The notes below the pieces were generated by a model that was not told the DNA's origin, did not search any database, and saw only the letters and a program-made list of their open reading frames with translations. A stretch of DNA of 64,000 nt from Acetobacter estunensis (GTDB lineage Bacteria; Pseudomonadota; Alphaproteobacteria; Acetobacterales; Acetobacteraceae): the NCBI RefSeq assembly GCF_019083805.1, contig NZ_JAHRDV010000002.1:248001-312000 (forward strand), in the 5' to 3' direction. This document shows, one piece after another, positions 55,045 through 63,202 of this stretch (the stretch's first letter is position 1; the number at the start of each line of letters is the position of its first letter). The translations under genes were made by a program, and so were the position numbers.

Positions 55045-55740
55045 TCACTCCCCGACTGTCGGCTCACCCCTGAGCCAGATCGAGTCCGGCATGGCTTCCA
55101 CAAATATCCGGTGTGCCGCGAGAGTTTTTTTATCGGGACGGATCAAAACGGGCGTGCGCCCCATCGGGCCGCTGTAGCGGACGGCGGGAGAATCGCCCTC
55201 TTCCACGCCCAGCCCAAGACCGTGCTGGCGGCCGCCCATGAGTTCGAGATAGACCTCCGCCAGCAGCTTGCAGTCGAGCAGCGCGTTATGGGTCGTGCGT
55301 TCGGAGAGATCGATCCCATACCGGCGACACAAGGCGTCTAGACTGTTGGGCATGCCCGGAAACCGTTCCCGCGCAAGTTCCAACGTGTCCACCTTCCGTG
55401 CTGGATCGAGAGGCGCTTTTCCAACGCGCGCCAGTTCGGCGTTGATGAAGCCGAAATCGAAGGTCGCATTGTGGGCAATCAGATCGTCGTCACCGATGAA
55501 ATCGAGAAACCCCTGTGCCACCTCGGCGAATTTTGGCTTTCCCTCGAGATCCGCAAGCGTGAACCCATGAACGCGCGAGGCTTCCTCGGGAATGTCACGT
55601 TCAGGGTCGATCAGAACATGAAAAGTCTTTCCCGTTGGAAGATCGCCCATCATTTCGAGAGCCGCAATCTCGATGATCCGGTCGCCGCCCGTAGCTTCCA
55701 GTCCCGTGGTTTCGGTATCGAACAGCACCGCACGTTTCAT
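55045..55740 (-). CDS. dnaQ: DNA polymerase III epsilon subunit (3'-5' exonuclease)
   Basis: Proofreading exonuclease of 231 aa. DEDDh motifs: FDTETTGLEATGGDRIIEIAAL in outline with Asp8 and Glu10, HNATFDFGFINAEL with the third acidic residue, and the C-terminal His in ERTTHNALLDCKLLAEVY with the last Asp. It overlaps the coaE stop by four bases (ATGA) and belongs to the nfg-aroE-coaE-dnaQ unit. The neighbour on the other side is the converging kinase, with only three bases between. Confidence 0.92.
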   Translation of the reverse strand: MKRAVLFDTETTGLEATGGDRIIEIAALEMMGDLPTGKTFHVLIDPERDIPEEASRVHGFTLADLEGKPKFAEVAQGFLDFIGDDDLIAHNATFDFGFINAELARVGKAPLDPARKVDTLELARERFPGMPNSLDALCRRYGIDLSERTTHNALLDCKLLAEVYLELMGGRQHGLGLGVEEGDSPAVRYSGPMGRTPVLIRPDKKTLAAHRIFVEAMPDSIWLRGEPTVGE

Positions 55741-56336
55741 GACCGCAACTCCCGGATCAATGCTTTCACCTGTTTACGCGTATCGGCAAACGACAGCCCC
55801 GTACGGATGACCACATCCGCCCGCCGGCGTTTCTCCCGGTCGGACATCTGTCGGGCAATCAGACGCTGCGTTTCCACAGCGTTCAGACTACGCCGACGGG
55901 CTATCCGTTTTATCTGCGTGCGACGTGGAGCCGACACAACGACCACCTTATCACAGCGTTTATCTCCTCCTGTCTCGAACAGCAGGGGCACATCCAGCAC
56001 GACCCAATCACATCCACGACGTCGGCAACGCTTGAGAAAACGGTCCCGCGCCGCAAACACGAGAGGATGAACGATTTTTTCCAGTTCCCACATCAAGGTC
56101 GGGTCCGCCACAACGGCCTTCCTCAACACCCCACGATCCAACGTGCTCTGCCCCTCAGAGATATGCAGGGCATCAGGCACCAGCTTCCCTATCGATTTAA
56201 CCGCAGCCCCGCCCGGACCTTGAAGACGGTGCACGGTCGCGTCGGAATCAAACACTGGCAAACCGGCCTCACGGAACATCCGCGCGACCGTGCTTTTGCC
56301 CATGCCCATTCCACCTGTCAGTCCCAGAATCTTCAT
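55737..56336 (-). CDS. coaE: Dephospho-CoA kinase
   Basis: Last enzyme of CoA synthesis, 199 aa from ATG 56336 (MKILGLTGGMGMGKST). P-loop GGMGMGKST at about 8-16, the CoA-binding FDSDATVH, and the lid-region WVVLDVPLLFETGGDKRCD block are visible. The longer frame upstream overlaps aroE and is not real. Read after aroE with seven bases between. Confidence 0.95.
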   Translation of the reverse strand: MKILGLTGGMGMGKSTVARMFREAGLPVFDSDATVHRLQGPGGAAVKSIGKLVPDALHISEGQSTLDRGVLRKAVVADPTLMWELEKIVHPLVFAARDRFLKRCRRRGCDWVVLDVPLLFETGGDKRCDKVVVVSAPRRTQIKRIARRRSLNAVETQRLIARQMSDREKRRRADVVIRTGLSFADTRKQVKALIRELRS

Positions 56337-56343
56337 GAGTGGC

Positions 56344-57243
56344 TCAACGATGCAAAGCGGCCAGCACGTGCCTGACTGTCGCCTCATCCACCTCGGCATC
56401 CGCTCCGAACCACGCACGAAAGCCCGGCCGCGCCTGATGCAGTAACATGCCAAGACCGCCCACAGTCCGGAGACCATGCGCCGCAGCGCTTCGCAGTAGC
56501 GGCGTCTCGCGCGGGACATAGACAATATCCGACACGACAAGATCGGAACCGGCACGTGACAAATCTGGCTTCCACGCAGGATTGGGGCCGCCCGCCATGC
56601 CGAGGGAGGTCGTGTTTACAAGGAGCGAGATGTCTCTCAGTTCTTCTTCCCAACTGTCCCACGAGCAAACACTCACGCCAGCGCCCGACTGCCCGGCATG
56701 TTTTGTCCACGCAGCGGTGATGCTCGCGGCAAGTTCCGCTGCCCGCGCAGCTGTTCGATTTGCAAGGCGAACCGCAATTCCTTGCTCCAGAAGACTGACC
56801 GCGATGGAACGCGCGGCCCCGCCCGCCCCGAGAAGGAGCGCCGGCTCCCGCGCTGCCAGAGCTGGAAGCACAACCCCTTCGGCTTGCAGGCTTGCGATAT
56901 AACCGAACCCGTCGGTGGACGTCCCCTGAATCGTTCCGTCCTCACGAAACACGAGCGTGTTTACAGAACCTGCGATGCGGGCCATGGGATTGACCTCATC
57001 TGCAATGGCAAAAGCAGCTTCCTTGTGAGGGATAGTGACGTTCGCGCCACGAAACCCTGCCGCCTGTAATCCTCGAATGGCCGTATCGAACGCTTCCGGA
57101 GCCACACAAAGCGGCACGTAAGCACCATCGATACCGTGACGCGCCAGCCAGTAGTTGTGCAGAACGGGCGAAAGCGAGTGACTGACCGGCTGACCGATCA
57201 CACCCGCCAATCGTGCTTTTCCGGTGATACGCGGGCCGTTCAT
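56344..57243 (-). CDS. aroE: Shikimate dehydrogenase
   Basis: NADP-linked enzyme of aromatic amino-acid synthesis, 299 aa. Substrate block GVIGQPVSHSLSPVLHNYWL (about 15-34), catalytic Lys in ANVTIPHKEAAF, nucleotide block LLGAGGAARSIAVSLLEQG and the C-terminal GLGMLLHQARPGF. The ATG overlaps the N-formylglutamate hydrolase stop by four bases. aroE-coaE-dnaQ is a common alphaproteobacterial order. Confidence 0.95.
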   Translation of the reverse strand: MNGPRITGKARLAGVIGQPVSHSLSPVLHNYWLARHGIDGAYVPLCVAPEAFDTAIRGLQAAGFRGANVTIPHKEAAFAIADEVNPMARIAGSVNTLVFREDGTIQGTSTDGFGYIASLQAEGVVLPALAAREPALLLGAGGAARSIAVSLLEQGIAVRLANRTAARAAELAASITAAWTKHAGQSGAGVSVCSWDSWEEELRDISLLVNTTSLGMAGGPNPAWKPDLSRAGSDLVVSDIVYVPRETPLLRSAAAHGLRTVGGLGMLLHQARPGFRAWFGADAEVDEATVRHVLAALHR

Positions 57244-58070
57244 TGACTGGCCTCCTCATCGGGGTGACGTCCATAACGCGAATGATAATGCGCCACGGCC
57301 TGAGGCAGCAGGCGGGAAAGCCGGTCTCCCCATTCTTCCTGCCCCTCCCGACCGAGGATCAGATCCTGACGAATCTCGATCTCCACATGGGGGATCTTTC
57401 GCCGCTCACCATGAACCGGAATGGTGTAGTCACTGGTATCCGTCAGCTCATACGGCTCGTTGTCACCAACGATGAGCCCCTCCTCACGCAGCAGTTCCAT
57501 CAGCAGATGACCGAACTGCGGATCGTGATTGTGAAGAATGCCGCAATGCCATGGCCGCTGTATTCCACGCATAGTGGGCGTGAAGCTGTGCAGTGCTATC
57601 AGAAACGTCTCGCGTCCTTCTGCTTCGCGACAGTCGAGTTCCTGCCCGATCCGGATATGATACGGCTCGAAAATCGCGCGGGTACGGGCAGCCGCGTCTT
57701 GCGCCGAAAGATCCGCGTTCGCGGGAACAGGCGTGCCATCGCTAGCAGTGACAATGGCCGTCGGATGCCCGGGCGCACGGTTGCAGTCGATGACAAGGCG
57801 GGAATACGCCTGTTCGATCAGTAAAGCTCCGGTTTTCTCCGCCAGCCGACGTCCCACGCCATCGATGCCAATATCCCAGCCGATATGTCGAGCCCGCTCC
57901 TCGGCCGACACGCCAAGACCTCCCAAAGCCTGTGGAATGGCCCGACCGGCATGGTCGCTCACCAGCAAAAAAGGAGATGTTGGGTCCGTGCCGCCCACTA
58001 CGTTTACAGGTTCCGGGTCGAGCCCTGCCGCAAGCAGCGGTGGCATCTCTGAATATGCGACAGACGGCAT
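57240..58070 (-). CDS. N-formylglutamate amidohydrolase family protein
   Basis: Protein of 276 aa from ATG 58070 (MPSVAYSEMPPL), well placed after GGAGAG. Metal-dependent fold with LLVSDHAGRAIPQAL near the N-terminus, RLVIDCNRAPGHPT, and HSFTPTMRGIQRPWHCGIL, the family hallmarks of the N-formylglutamate deformylase superfamily. Real substrate may be N-formylglutamate in histidine breakdown or another formyl or acyl amino acid; no hut genes are near. It heads the four-gene unit ending with dnaQ. Confidence 0.85.
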   Translation of the reverse strand: MPSVAYSEMPPLLAAGLDPEPVNVVGGTDPTSPFLLVSDHAGRAIPQALGGLGVSAEERARHIGWDIGIDGVGRRLAEKTGALLIEQAYSRLVIDCNRAPGHPTAIVTASDGTPVPANADLSAQDAAARTRAIFEPYHIRIGQELDCREAEGRETFLIALHSFTPTMRGIQRPWHCGILHNHDPQFGHLLMELLREEGLIVGDNEPYELTDTSDYTIPVHGERRKIPHVEIEIRQDLILGREGQEEWGDRLSRLLPQAVAHYHSRYGRHPDEEASQ

Positions 58071-58434
58071 GGGGCTCTCTCTCCTGCAACCTGAACTTAC
58101 TCTGCGACGTCTCATGGACGACGCCGGGCTGCAAGGGCAACCGTCCGTGCGTGTCGCGGAAGCGGTTATCTGGCACAAAATAGTCTTTTTGTTTGGAAAT
58201 CAGTTCACTGAATGAGACAGACACATTCATCTCGGATTCTGTTCAATATTTATATTTTCGACAGAATTATGACCGGCGAGAAATCTGTATTTTACATTTA
58301 ATTAACGACCAATCGATATGACGCCTTAAAAAATTTATGTTAAGATTATGTTTACGAAATTGGCTCCGCACGCGTTTCGCAACGCGCTAAGTGGCGGTGG
58401 CCAAGTCAATAATTTATTGAGACAGGCAACCAAA
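58071..58434. other. AT-rich intergenic region upstream of the Hint-domain gene
   Basis: About 364 bases between divergent genes. The stretch 58190-58350 is strongly AT-rich (ATATTTATATTTT, TTTACATTTAATTAA), unlike the rest of the window, and probably holds the promoter of the Hint-domain gene. A short hairpin CGCGTT-TCGC-AACGCG lies at 58371-58386. An in-frame ATG at 58348 could extend the gene by 29 codons. Confidence 0.55.
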
Positions 58435-60228
58435 ATGGCCACTTACATCTGGTCTGGCGACGGACAAAGCGGACGTTTCGATGATCCGGCAAACTGGAGC
58501 GTAGACGGGTCCGCAGCCTCCGCCGCGCCCACATCGACCGATGACGTCGTCATTCCCAAGGGTGCCACGGTCGCTCTTGCCTATGCCGATGGATCGGGCA
58601 CGGCATCCCTGAACTATGCCTCTCTCACGGTGCAGGCGGGAGCGAGTCTCGACCTTCCGTATTGGGGTAACGTGACCATCAATGCGCCTGTCATCGACAA
58701 CGGTCAGATTGCCGCGGGAACGGCTCATGTGACGTTCAGTCAGGACGTGACCGGCAAAGGCACCTTTACCGTAACCGGCGGTGGCACAACGACCTTTGCG
58801 TCCTCCGTGTCACTGGGTACTCTTATGGCAACAGGCAGCGGCAAGATCGTTGGCGACAAGGACGTCACCGCCAGTGTCGCCAGTATCCAGGGAAATGGCT
58901 CTCTCGCCGTGAACGGCTCGCTGAATGTGGCCGACAGCCTGTCTCTTTCCAGTGGCAACGTGAACGTGAGCGGAATGACCTCGCTCGGCACGGCCTATCC
59001 GACAGGTTCTTCGGAGGTCTCCTTTACACTGGGTAATGGTGGCGGCACGCTTTCCACGCTGGGGGGACTCAGCGTCAATGGCGTTCCAGCATCTTCAGCA
59101 GATACAGTTGCAACGATGAATGGCGTCCATCGCCCTGGAGACTGGTTTCATTCCGGCGCACCCGGTACCGGCCAGAATCTCAACGTCACCCTGTGCTTCC
59201 TGACCGGCACACTGATCGAAACGCCGACCGGACCGCAGGCTGTGGAAACCATCCATAGTGGCGACAGCGTGATGACGCTGGTTGCGGGCGAGATGGTGGC
59301 GCGCGAAGTGGTATGGGCCGGTCATGCCCACACCGTCGTGCGCGAAGGTCTTCCCGACGACGAAGCGGGATATCCCGTGCGCATTCTCAAGAATGCGATT
59401 TCCGACGGTGTACCATCCCGCGATCTGCTCGTGACCCCAGAGCACGCCCTTTTCCTGAGCGGCAAGCTGGTCCCCGTACGGATGCTGGTGAACGGCTCGT
59501 CCATTTTTTACGACCACACGATCACCTCCTACGATTACTTCCACATCGAAACGGCTGAACACGCCATTCTCATGGCGGAAGGTGCGTTCACGGAAAGCTA
59601 TCTGGATACAGGCAATCGCGCAGCTTTCCGTGAGCAGGGCGTGGTTGTCAGACTGCGCGGCTCTTCTTCTGCGTCCATCTTGGCCGCACCTCTGGACACG
59701 GATCGGGCCTTCGTGGAACCCATTTTCCGTGCCATTGCCGAGCGTGCCAGCCGGGTCGAAGGTCATCACCATGAAACCTCGTCGGCCGCCGCAACAGTGG
59801 CAGAATCCGGACTTCACCTTGTCACGGACGATGGTGAGATTCTGAAGCCCGTGCGACGGCTGGCCGATCGTGTCTCCTTCAATCTGCCACGTGGCACGCA
59901 GCGCATCCGGCTTGTCTCGCGCGCCAGCCGTCCGAGCGACGTCGTTGGACCGTTTGTCGATGATCGCCGCGAACTTGGCGTGCTCATTGGTGAGGTCGTG
60001 GTGACTCAAGGCGGTACGGCCCGCGAAGTGTCGGGGCATCTGGTCCGCACCCCGCTTCCGGGCTGGTATGGCGTGGAAAGCAACGGAACCTGTCGCTGGA
60101 CGAATGGCAACGCCGTGCTGCTGCTCGATACTCCCGTGAAAGGCGACGCTGCTTTTCTCGATGTGCAGGTACTGGCTGGTGGCCCTTATCTGGCTCTAAC
60201 CGAATCCTCAGTGCGCCTGAGTGCGTAA
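58435..60228 (+). CDS. Hint_2-domain surface protein (adhesin-like)
   Basis: A 597-aa protein from ATG 58435, chosen because MATYIWSGDGQSGRFDDPANW is a common opening of Acetobacteraceae Hint proteins and an AGG is eight bases upstream. Residues about 1-240 are Gly/Ser/Thr/Val-rich, strand-like repeats, a probable beta-helix. A Hint domain follows: CFLTGTLIETPTGPQAVETI (N-terminal Cys near 261) and LVTPEHALFLSGKLVPVRML, with the His of the TxxH block near 345, and AEHAILMAEGAF. The C-terminal part (about 420-597) has more strands. Hint_2 folds resemble hedgehog/intein autoprocessing domains. No signal peptide is seen; a type I secretion signal is possible but not shown. Confidence 0.7.
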   Translation: MATYIWSGDGQSGRFDDPANWSVDGSAASAAPTSTDDVVIPKGATVALAYADGSGTASLNYASLTVQAGASLDLPYWGNVTINAPVIDNGQIAAGTAHVTFSQDVTGKGTFTVTGGGTTTFASSVSLGTLMATGSGKIVGDKDVTASVASIQGNGSLAVNGSLNVADSLSLSSGNVNVSGMTSLGTAYPTGSSEVSFTLGNGGGTLSTLGGLSVNGVPASSADTVATMNGVHRPGDWFHSGAPGTGQNLNVTLCFLTGTLIETPTGPQAVETIHSGDSVMTLVAGEMVAREVVWAGHAHTVVREGLPDDEAGYPVRILKNAISDGVPSRDLLVTPEHALFLSGKLVPVRMLVNGSSIFYDHTITSYDYFHIETAEHAILMAEGAFTESYLDTGNRAAFREQGVVVRLRGSSSASILAAPLDTDRAFVEPIFRAIAERASRVEGHHHETSSAAATVAESGLHLVTDDGEILKPVRRLADRVSFNLPRGTQRIRLVSRASRPSDVVGPFVDDRRELGVLIGEVVVTQGGTAREVSGHLVRTPLPGWYGVESNGTCRWTNGNAVLLLDTPVKGDAAFLDVQVLAGGPYLALTESSVRLSA

Positions 60229-60273
60229 CGGTTGCTTCGTTCCTGAATATTGAGGGTTTAGAAGCTTAATTCT

Positions 60274-60308
60274 CAAAGGGAGCGCGGCCAATCCCCGCGC
60301 TCCCTTTG
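60274..60308. terminator. Bidirectional terminator between the Hint gene and spoVR
   Basis: A perfect 14-bp stem, CAAAGGGAGCGCGG (60274-60287) and CCGCGCTCCCTTTG (60295-60308), with a 7-base loop and T-rich flanks on both sides. It lies between two converging genes. Confidence 0.9.
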
Positions 60309-60333
60309 TGTATTTCATAACCCGACTTCTATT

Positions 60334-61866
60334 CTACTGGGGCGGTGTCGACTCATGGGTCGCCAGTACGGAGCCGCTCGGTACATCGATCTCATCCAGA
60401 ACAACGCGGTAGCCCCACAGATCGGCCAATCCCCGTAGCGTCAGTTTCATGTCGTTTTCGGAGAGAATCTGCCCGTTCTGTGTTCGATGTTCCAGCCTCA
60501 GTGTACGATCTCCGAACATGTCCACATCCACGATTTCGATTTCCGCGTACCATGCGGACGGATCGTGTGTTGCGGCCACCGTACGACGAATATCGCGATA
60601 TCCCGCCTCATCATGAATGGCATCCACCAGAAGATAGGGATCACGAGTATCGTCAAGCAGGCGGAACATGCGGAAGTCCCGCATGACACGCGGCGAAAGA
60701 AATTGAAGAATGAAACTCTCATCCCGATATTCCGCCCAGGCATAGCGTAGAGTGCCGTAAGGGTCTCCATTTCCCGCAATGTCCGGAAACCAGTGCCGAT
60801 CCTCTGCCTGCGGCGCTGTGCAGATACGCTCAATGTCTTTCATCATCGCAAAACCGAGGGCATACGGGTTGAAACTCGTCGCCCCCTGCTCATAGCCAAA
60901 CTGCATGATGACATTGGATGTCGAATGAATAGCCTCCATGAAGGCCGCATCATCAATACGCCCCTGCTCATGCAAGCTGGTCATAATCCGGTCATGCACC
61001 CATGTGGCGCATCCCTCGTTCATCAGTTTGAGCTGTGGTTGAGGGTAGAAATACTGCGCGATCAACCGGACGATGCGGATGATCTCGCGCTCCCATGGCG
61101 CCAGACGCGGGGCATTTTTTTCCAGAAAATAAAGCAGGTTCTCTTCGGGCAGTCCAAAGCGATGACGCAGCGCTTCCCGCTCACTTTCTCCCTGTGCTAT
61201 CATCTCCCCCCCTTGAGGCAGGGTGCGCCACAGATCGTTATAGGATTCATCCTCGTGCATCCGACGTGCCCGCGCGCGCTCCTGCTCTCCCCGCAGATCC
61301 ACCCGCCGCGAACCGCTGTGTCGGTTCACCCCCTGCCCCTGCAACGCATGCGCAGCGTCAAGAACGCGCTCCACCGCCTGCTGTCCGTGCTGCTCCTCGC
61401 ACCGGGAGATGTAACCGCGTGCGAATTCGAGATAATTCAGGATCTGTGACGGATCGGTCCATTCCTGAAACAGGCGGTTATTCTTGAAGAAATGGTTATG
61501 ACCGAACGCCGCATGCGCGATGACCAGCGCCTGCATCGTGGCGCTGTTTTCCTCCATCAGATAGCTGATGCAGGGATTGGAATTGATGACAACTTCATAC
61601 GCCAGCCCCATCAATCCACGACGGTAAGCGTTTTCATGGCTGGCAAAACGCTTACCGTAAGACCAGTGGTGATAACTGATCGGCATGCCATTGGCAGTGT
61701 AGACATCCAGCATCTGTTCGGACGTGATGACTTCGATGCGGTTGGGGAAAGTATCCAGACCCAGTTCGTCATGCGCCACACGCTCGATCGCGTCGTAGCA
61801 ATCGCGGATAATGGAGAAGTTCCAGTCCGCGCCCTGATAGAGCAATCCTTTTCCAGTGTTGGTCAT
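60334..61866 (-). CDS. SpoVR family protein
   Basis: Cytoplasmic protein of 510 aa from ATG 61866 (MTNTGKGLLYQGADWNF). Family markers: HHWSYGKRF, YEVVINSNPCISYLMEENS in outline, HAAFGHNHFFKNNRLF, and further on EGCATWVHDRIM. Members outside Bacillus work with PrkA and YeaH under nitrogen or other starvation; mechanism unknown. Its ATG overlaps the yeaH stop by four bases, so all three genes are one unit. Confidence 0.93.
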   Translation of the reverse strand: MTNTGKGLLYQGADWNFSIIRDCYDAIERVAHDELGLDTFPNRIEVITSEQMLDVYTANGMPISYHHWSYGKRFASHENAYRRGLMGLAYEVVINSNPCISYLMEENSATMQALVIAHAAFGHNHFFKNNRLFQEWTDPSQILNYLEFARGYISRCEEQHGQQAVERVLDAAHALQGQGVNRHSGSRRVDLRGEQERARARRMHEDESYNDLWRTLPQGGEMIAQGESEREALRHRFGLPEENLLYFLEKNAPRLAPWEREIIRIVRLIAQYFYPQPQLKLMNEGCATWVHDRIMTSLHEQGRIDDAAFMEAIHSTSNVIMQFGYEQGATSFNPYALGFAMMKDIERICTAPQAEDRHWFPDIAGNGDPYGTLRYAWAEYRDESFILQFLSPRVMRDFRMFRLLDDTRDPYLLVDAIHDEAGYRDIRRTVAATHDPSAWYAEIEIVDVDMFGDRTLRLEHRTQNGQILSENDMKLTLRGLADLWGYRVVLDEIDVPSGSVLATHESTPPQ

Positions 61867-63176
61867 GTGCGGGCAACCTCCGTGCCGGCCTTGCGCGAGA
61901 ACAGTTCGCGAAAGACCGGAAAGATGTCCTTGCGATCCGTCACCTGCCGGATTGCCAGATGCGCGTTGCGTTCGGCCACTGTGCGCCACGCCTGCCACAA
62001 ATCCGTCTCACCCCGGATGACGGCACCGGATCCTGCCACCTCGATATAGGCATAGTATTGAACGACGGGCAGGATATCCTCTTCCAGAAGTTTGACGGCG
62101 TGAGGCGTGTCGGACGTCGTGTTGTCACCATCTGAGGCCTGGGCCACGTAGATGTTCCACTGTTGCGCGGGATAACGTGCTCGTTGGACATGGATCATTT
62201 CTTCCAGCGCAGTCGACACTACCGTTCCGCCCGTGCGCGGATCGTGGAAAAACGTTTCCTCATCCACCTCCTCGGCCGTCTCCGCATGTCGAATGAAGAC
62301 GATATCGAGTGTCTTGTAACGTTTCTCCAGAAAGACATGCAGGAGAAGGAAGAACTGCTTGGCCAGTTCTTTCATGCGCTCCGTCATGGAACCGGAAACA
62401 TCCATCAGACAGAACATAACGGCACGCGTGGAGGGCTTGGGAGTAGGCGCGAACCGTCGATAACGTAGATCCACTGGATCGACCCAAGGAATACGGTTGA
62501 GCCGCTGCCGCAAAGCGCCGCGTCGTTCACGCAGTTCTTCAAGTTCGAGCAGAGCCGCGTCCGAAAGCGGACGTTCCTCTTCCAATTGCTCGATGCGCGC
62601 TTCCACCTCCTTCAGTTCCGCCGGTTTGGGCCGCCCAAGACCAATACGGCGTGCCATGGAGTGCCGCATGGTGCGCCCAAGATCGAGTTGGGAGGGAGAT
62701 CCCTCGCTGCTCAGGCCTGCACGGCTGGGTGTCGTGGTTTCCGTTGCCGCCAACTCGCGTTTTACAAGATCTGGCAACTCCAGATCGCCGAAGAAGAGAT
62801 CAAGGAATTCGTCGCGTGACAGCAGGAAACGATAGGAATCCTCCCCACCACCGTCCGTCCCAGCCTGTCCCGCACCGCCACCACCGGCACCGCCGCCCGA
62901 AGGAGGACGCCGCAGACGATCGCCGCGCGAAAACTCGTGATTGCCAGAGAGGACAATATGCCGCTTTCCTTCCGTAAACACCCGATGGAAACCGGGTTCA
63001 TGCAGAGCATCCGCCGGGATGGTGACAGCATTGCCCTGCCCCGTGTCACGGATGCGTCCATTGGCCACGGCTTCACGCACCGCTTCCTGTACCGCTCCGC
63101 GCGCCCTTTCCAGCGCACGTCGGCGGTTTTCCAGATTTTTACCGTGTGGATTGGACCGTCTGTCGATAATTTCCAA
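61863..63176 (-). CDS. yeaH: YeaH/YhbH family (DUF444) protein
   Basis: Protein of 437 aa. The start is placed at TTG 63176, giving M-EIIDRRSNPHGKNLENRRR, the usual YeaH opening (IIDRR-N-x-x-GK), with CGGGAG upstream; the longer frame to 63233 would overlap prkA. It has a Gly-rich linker near 110-130 and a von Willebrand A-like block VMFCLMDVSGSMTERMKELAKQFF in outline, with the metal-adhesion DxSGS motif. Partner of PrkA kinase in stress and stationary-phase adaptation. Confidence 0.9.
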   Translation of the reverse strand: MEIIDRRSNPHGKNLENRRRALERARGAVQEAVREAVANGRIRDTGQGNAVTIPADALHEPGFHRVFTEGKRHIVLSGNHEFSRGDRLRRPPSGGGAGGGGAGQAGTDGGGEDSYRFLLSRDEFLDLFFGDLELPDLVKRELAATETTTPSRAGLSSEGSPSQLDLGRTMRHSMARRIGLGRPKPAELKEVEARIEQLEEERPLSDAALLELEELRERRGALRQRLNRIPWVDPVDLRYRRFAPTPKPSTRAVMFCLMDVSGSMTERMKELAKQFFLLLHVFLEKRYKTLDIVFIRHAETAEEVDEETFFHDPRTGGTVVSTALEEMIHVQRARYPAQQWNIYVAQASDGDNTTSDTPHAVKLLEEDILPVVQYYAYIEVAGSGAVIRGETDLWQAWRTVAERNAHLAIRQVTDRKDIFPVFRELFSRKAGTEVART

Positions 63177-63202
63177 AGCGCCACTCCCGAGCTTTCGGTG
63201 TG

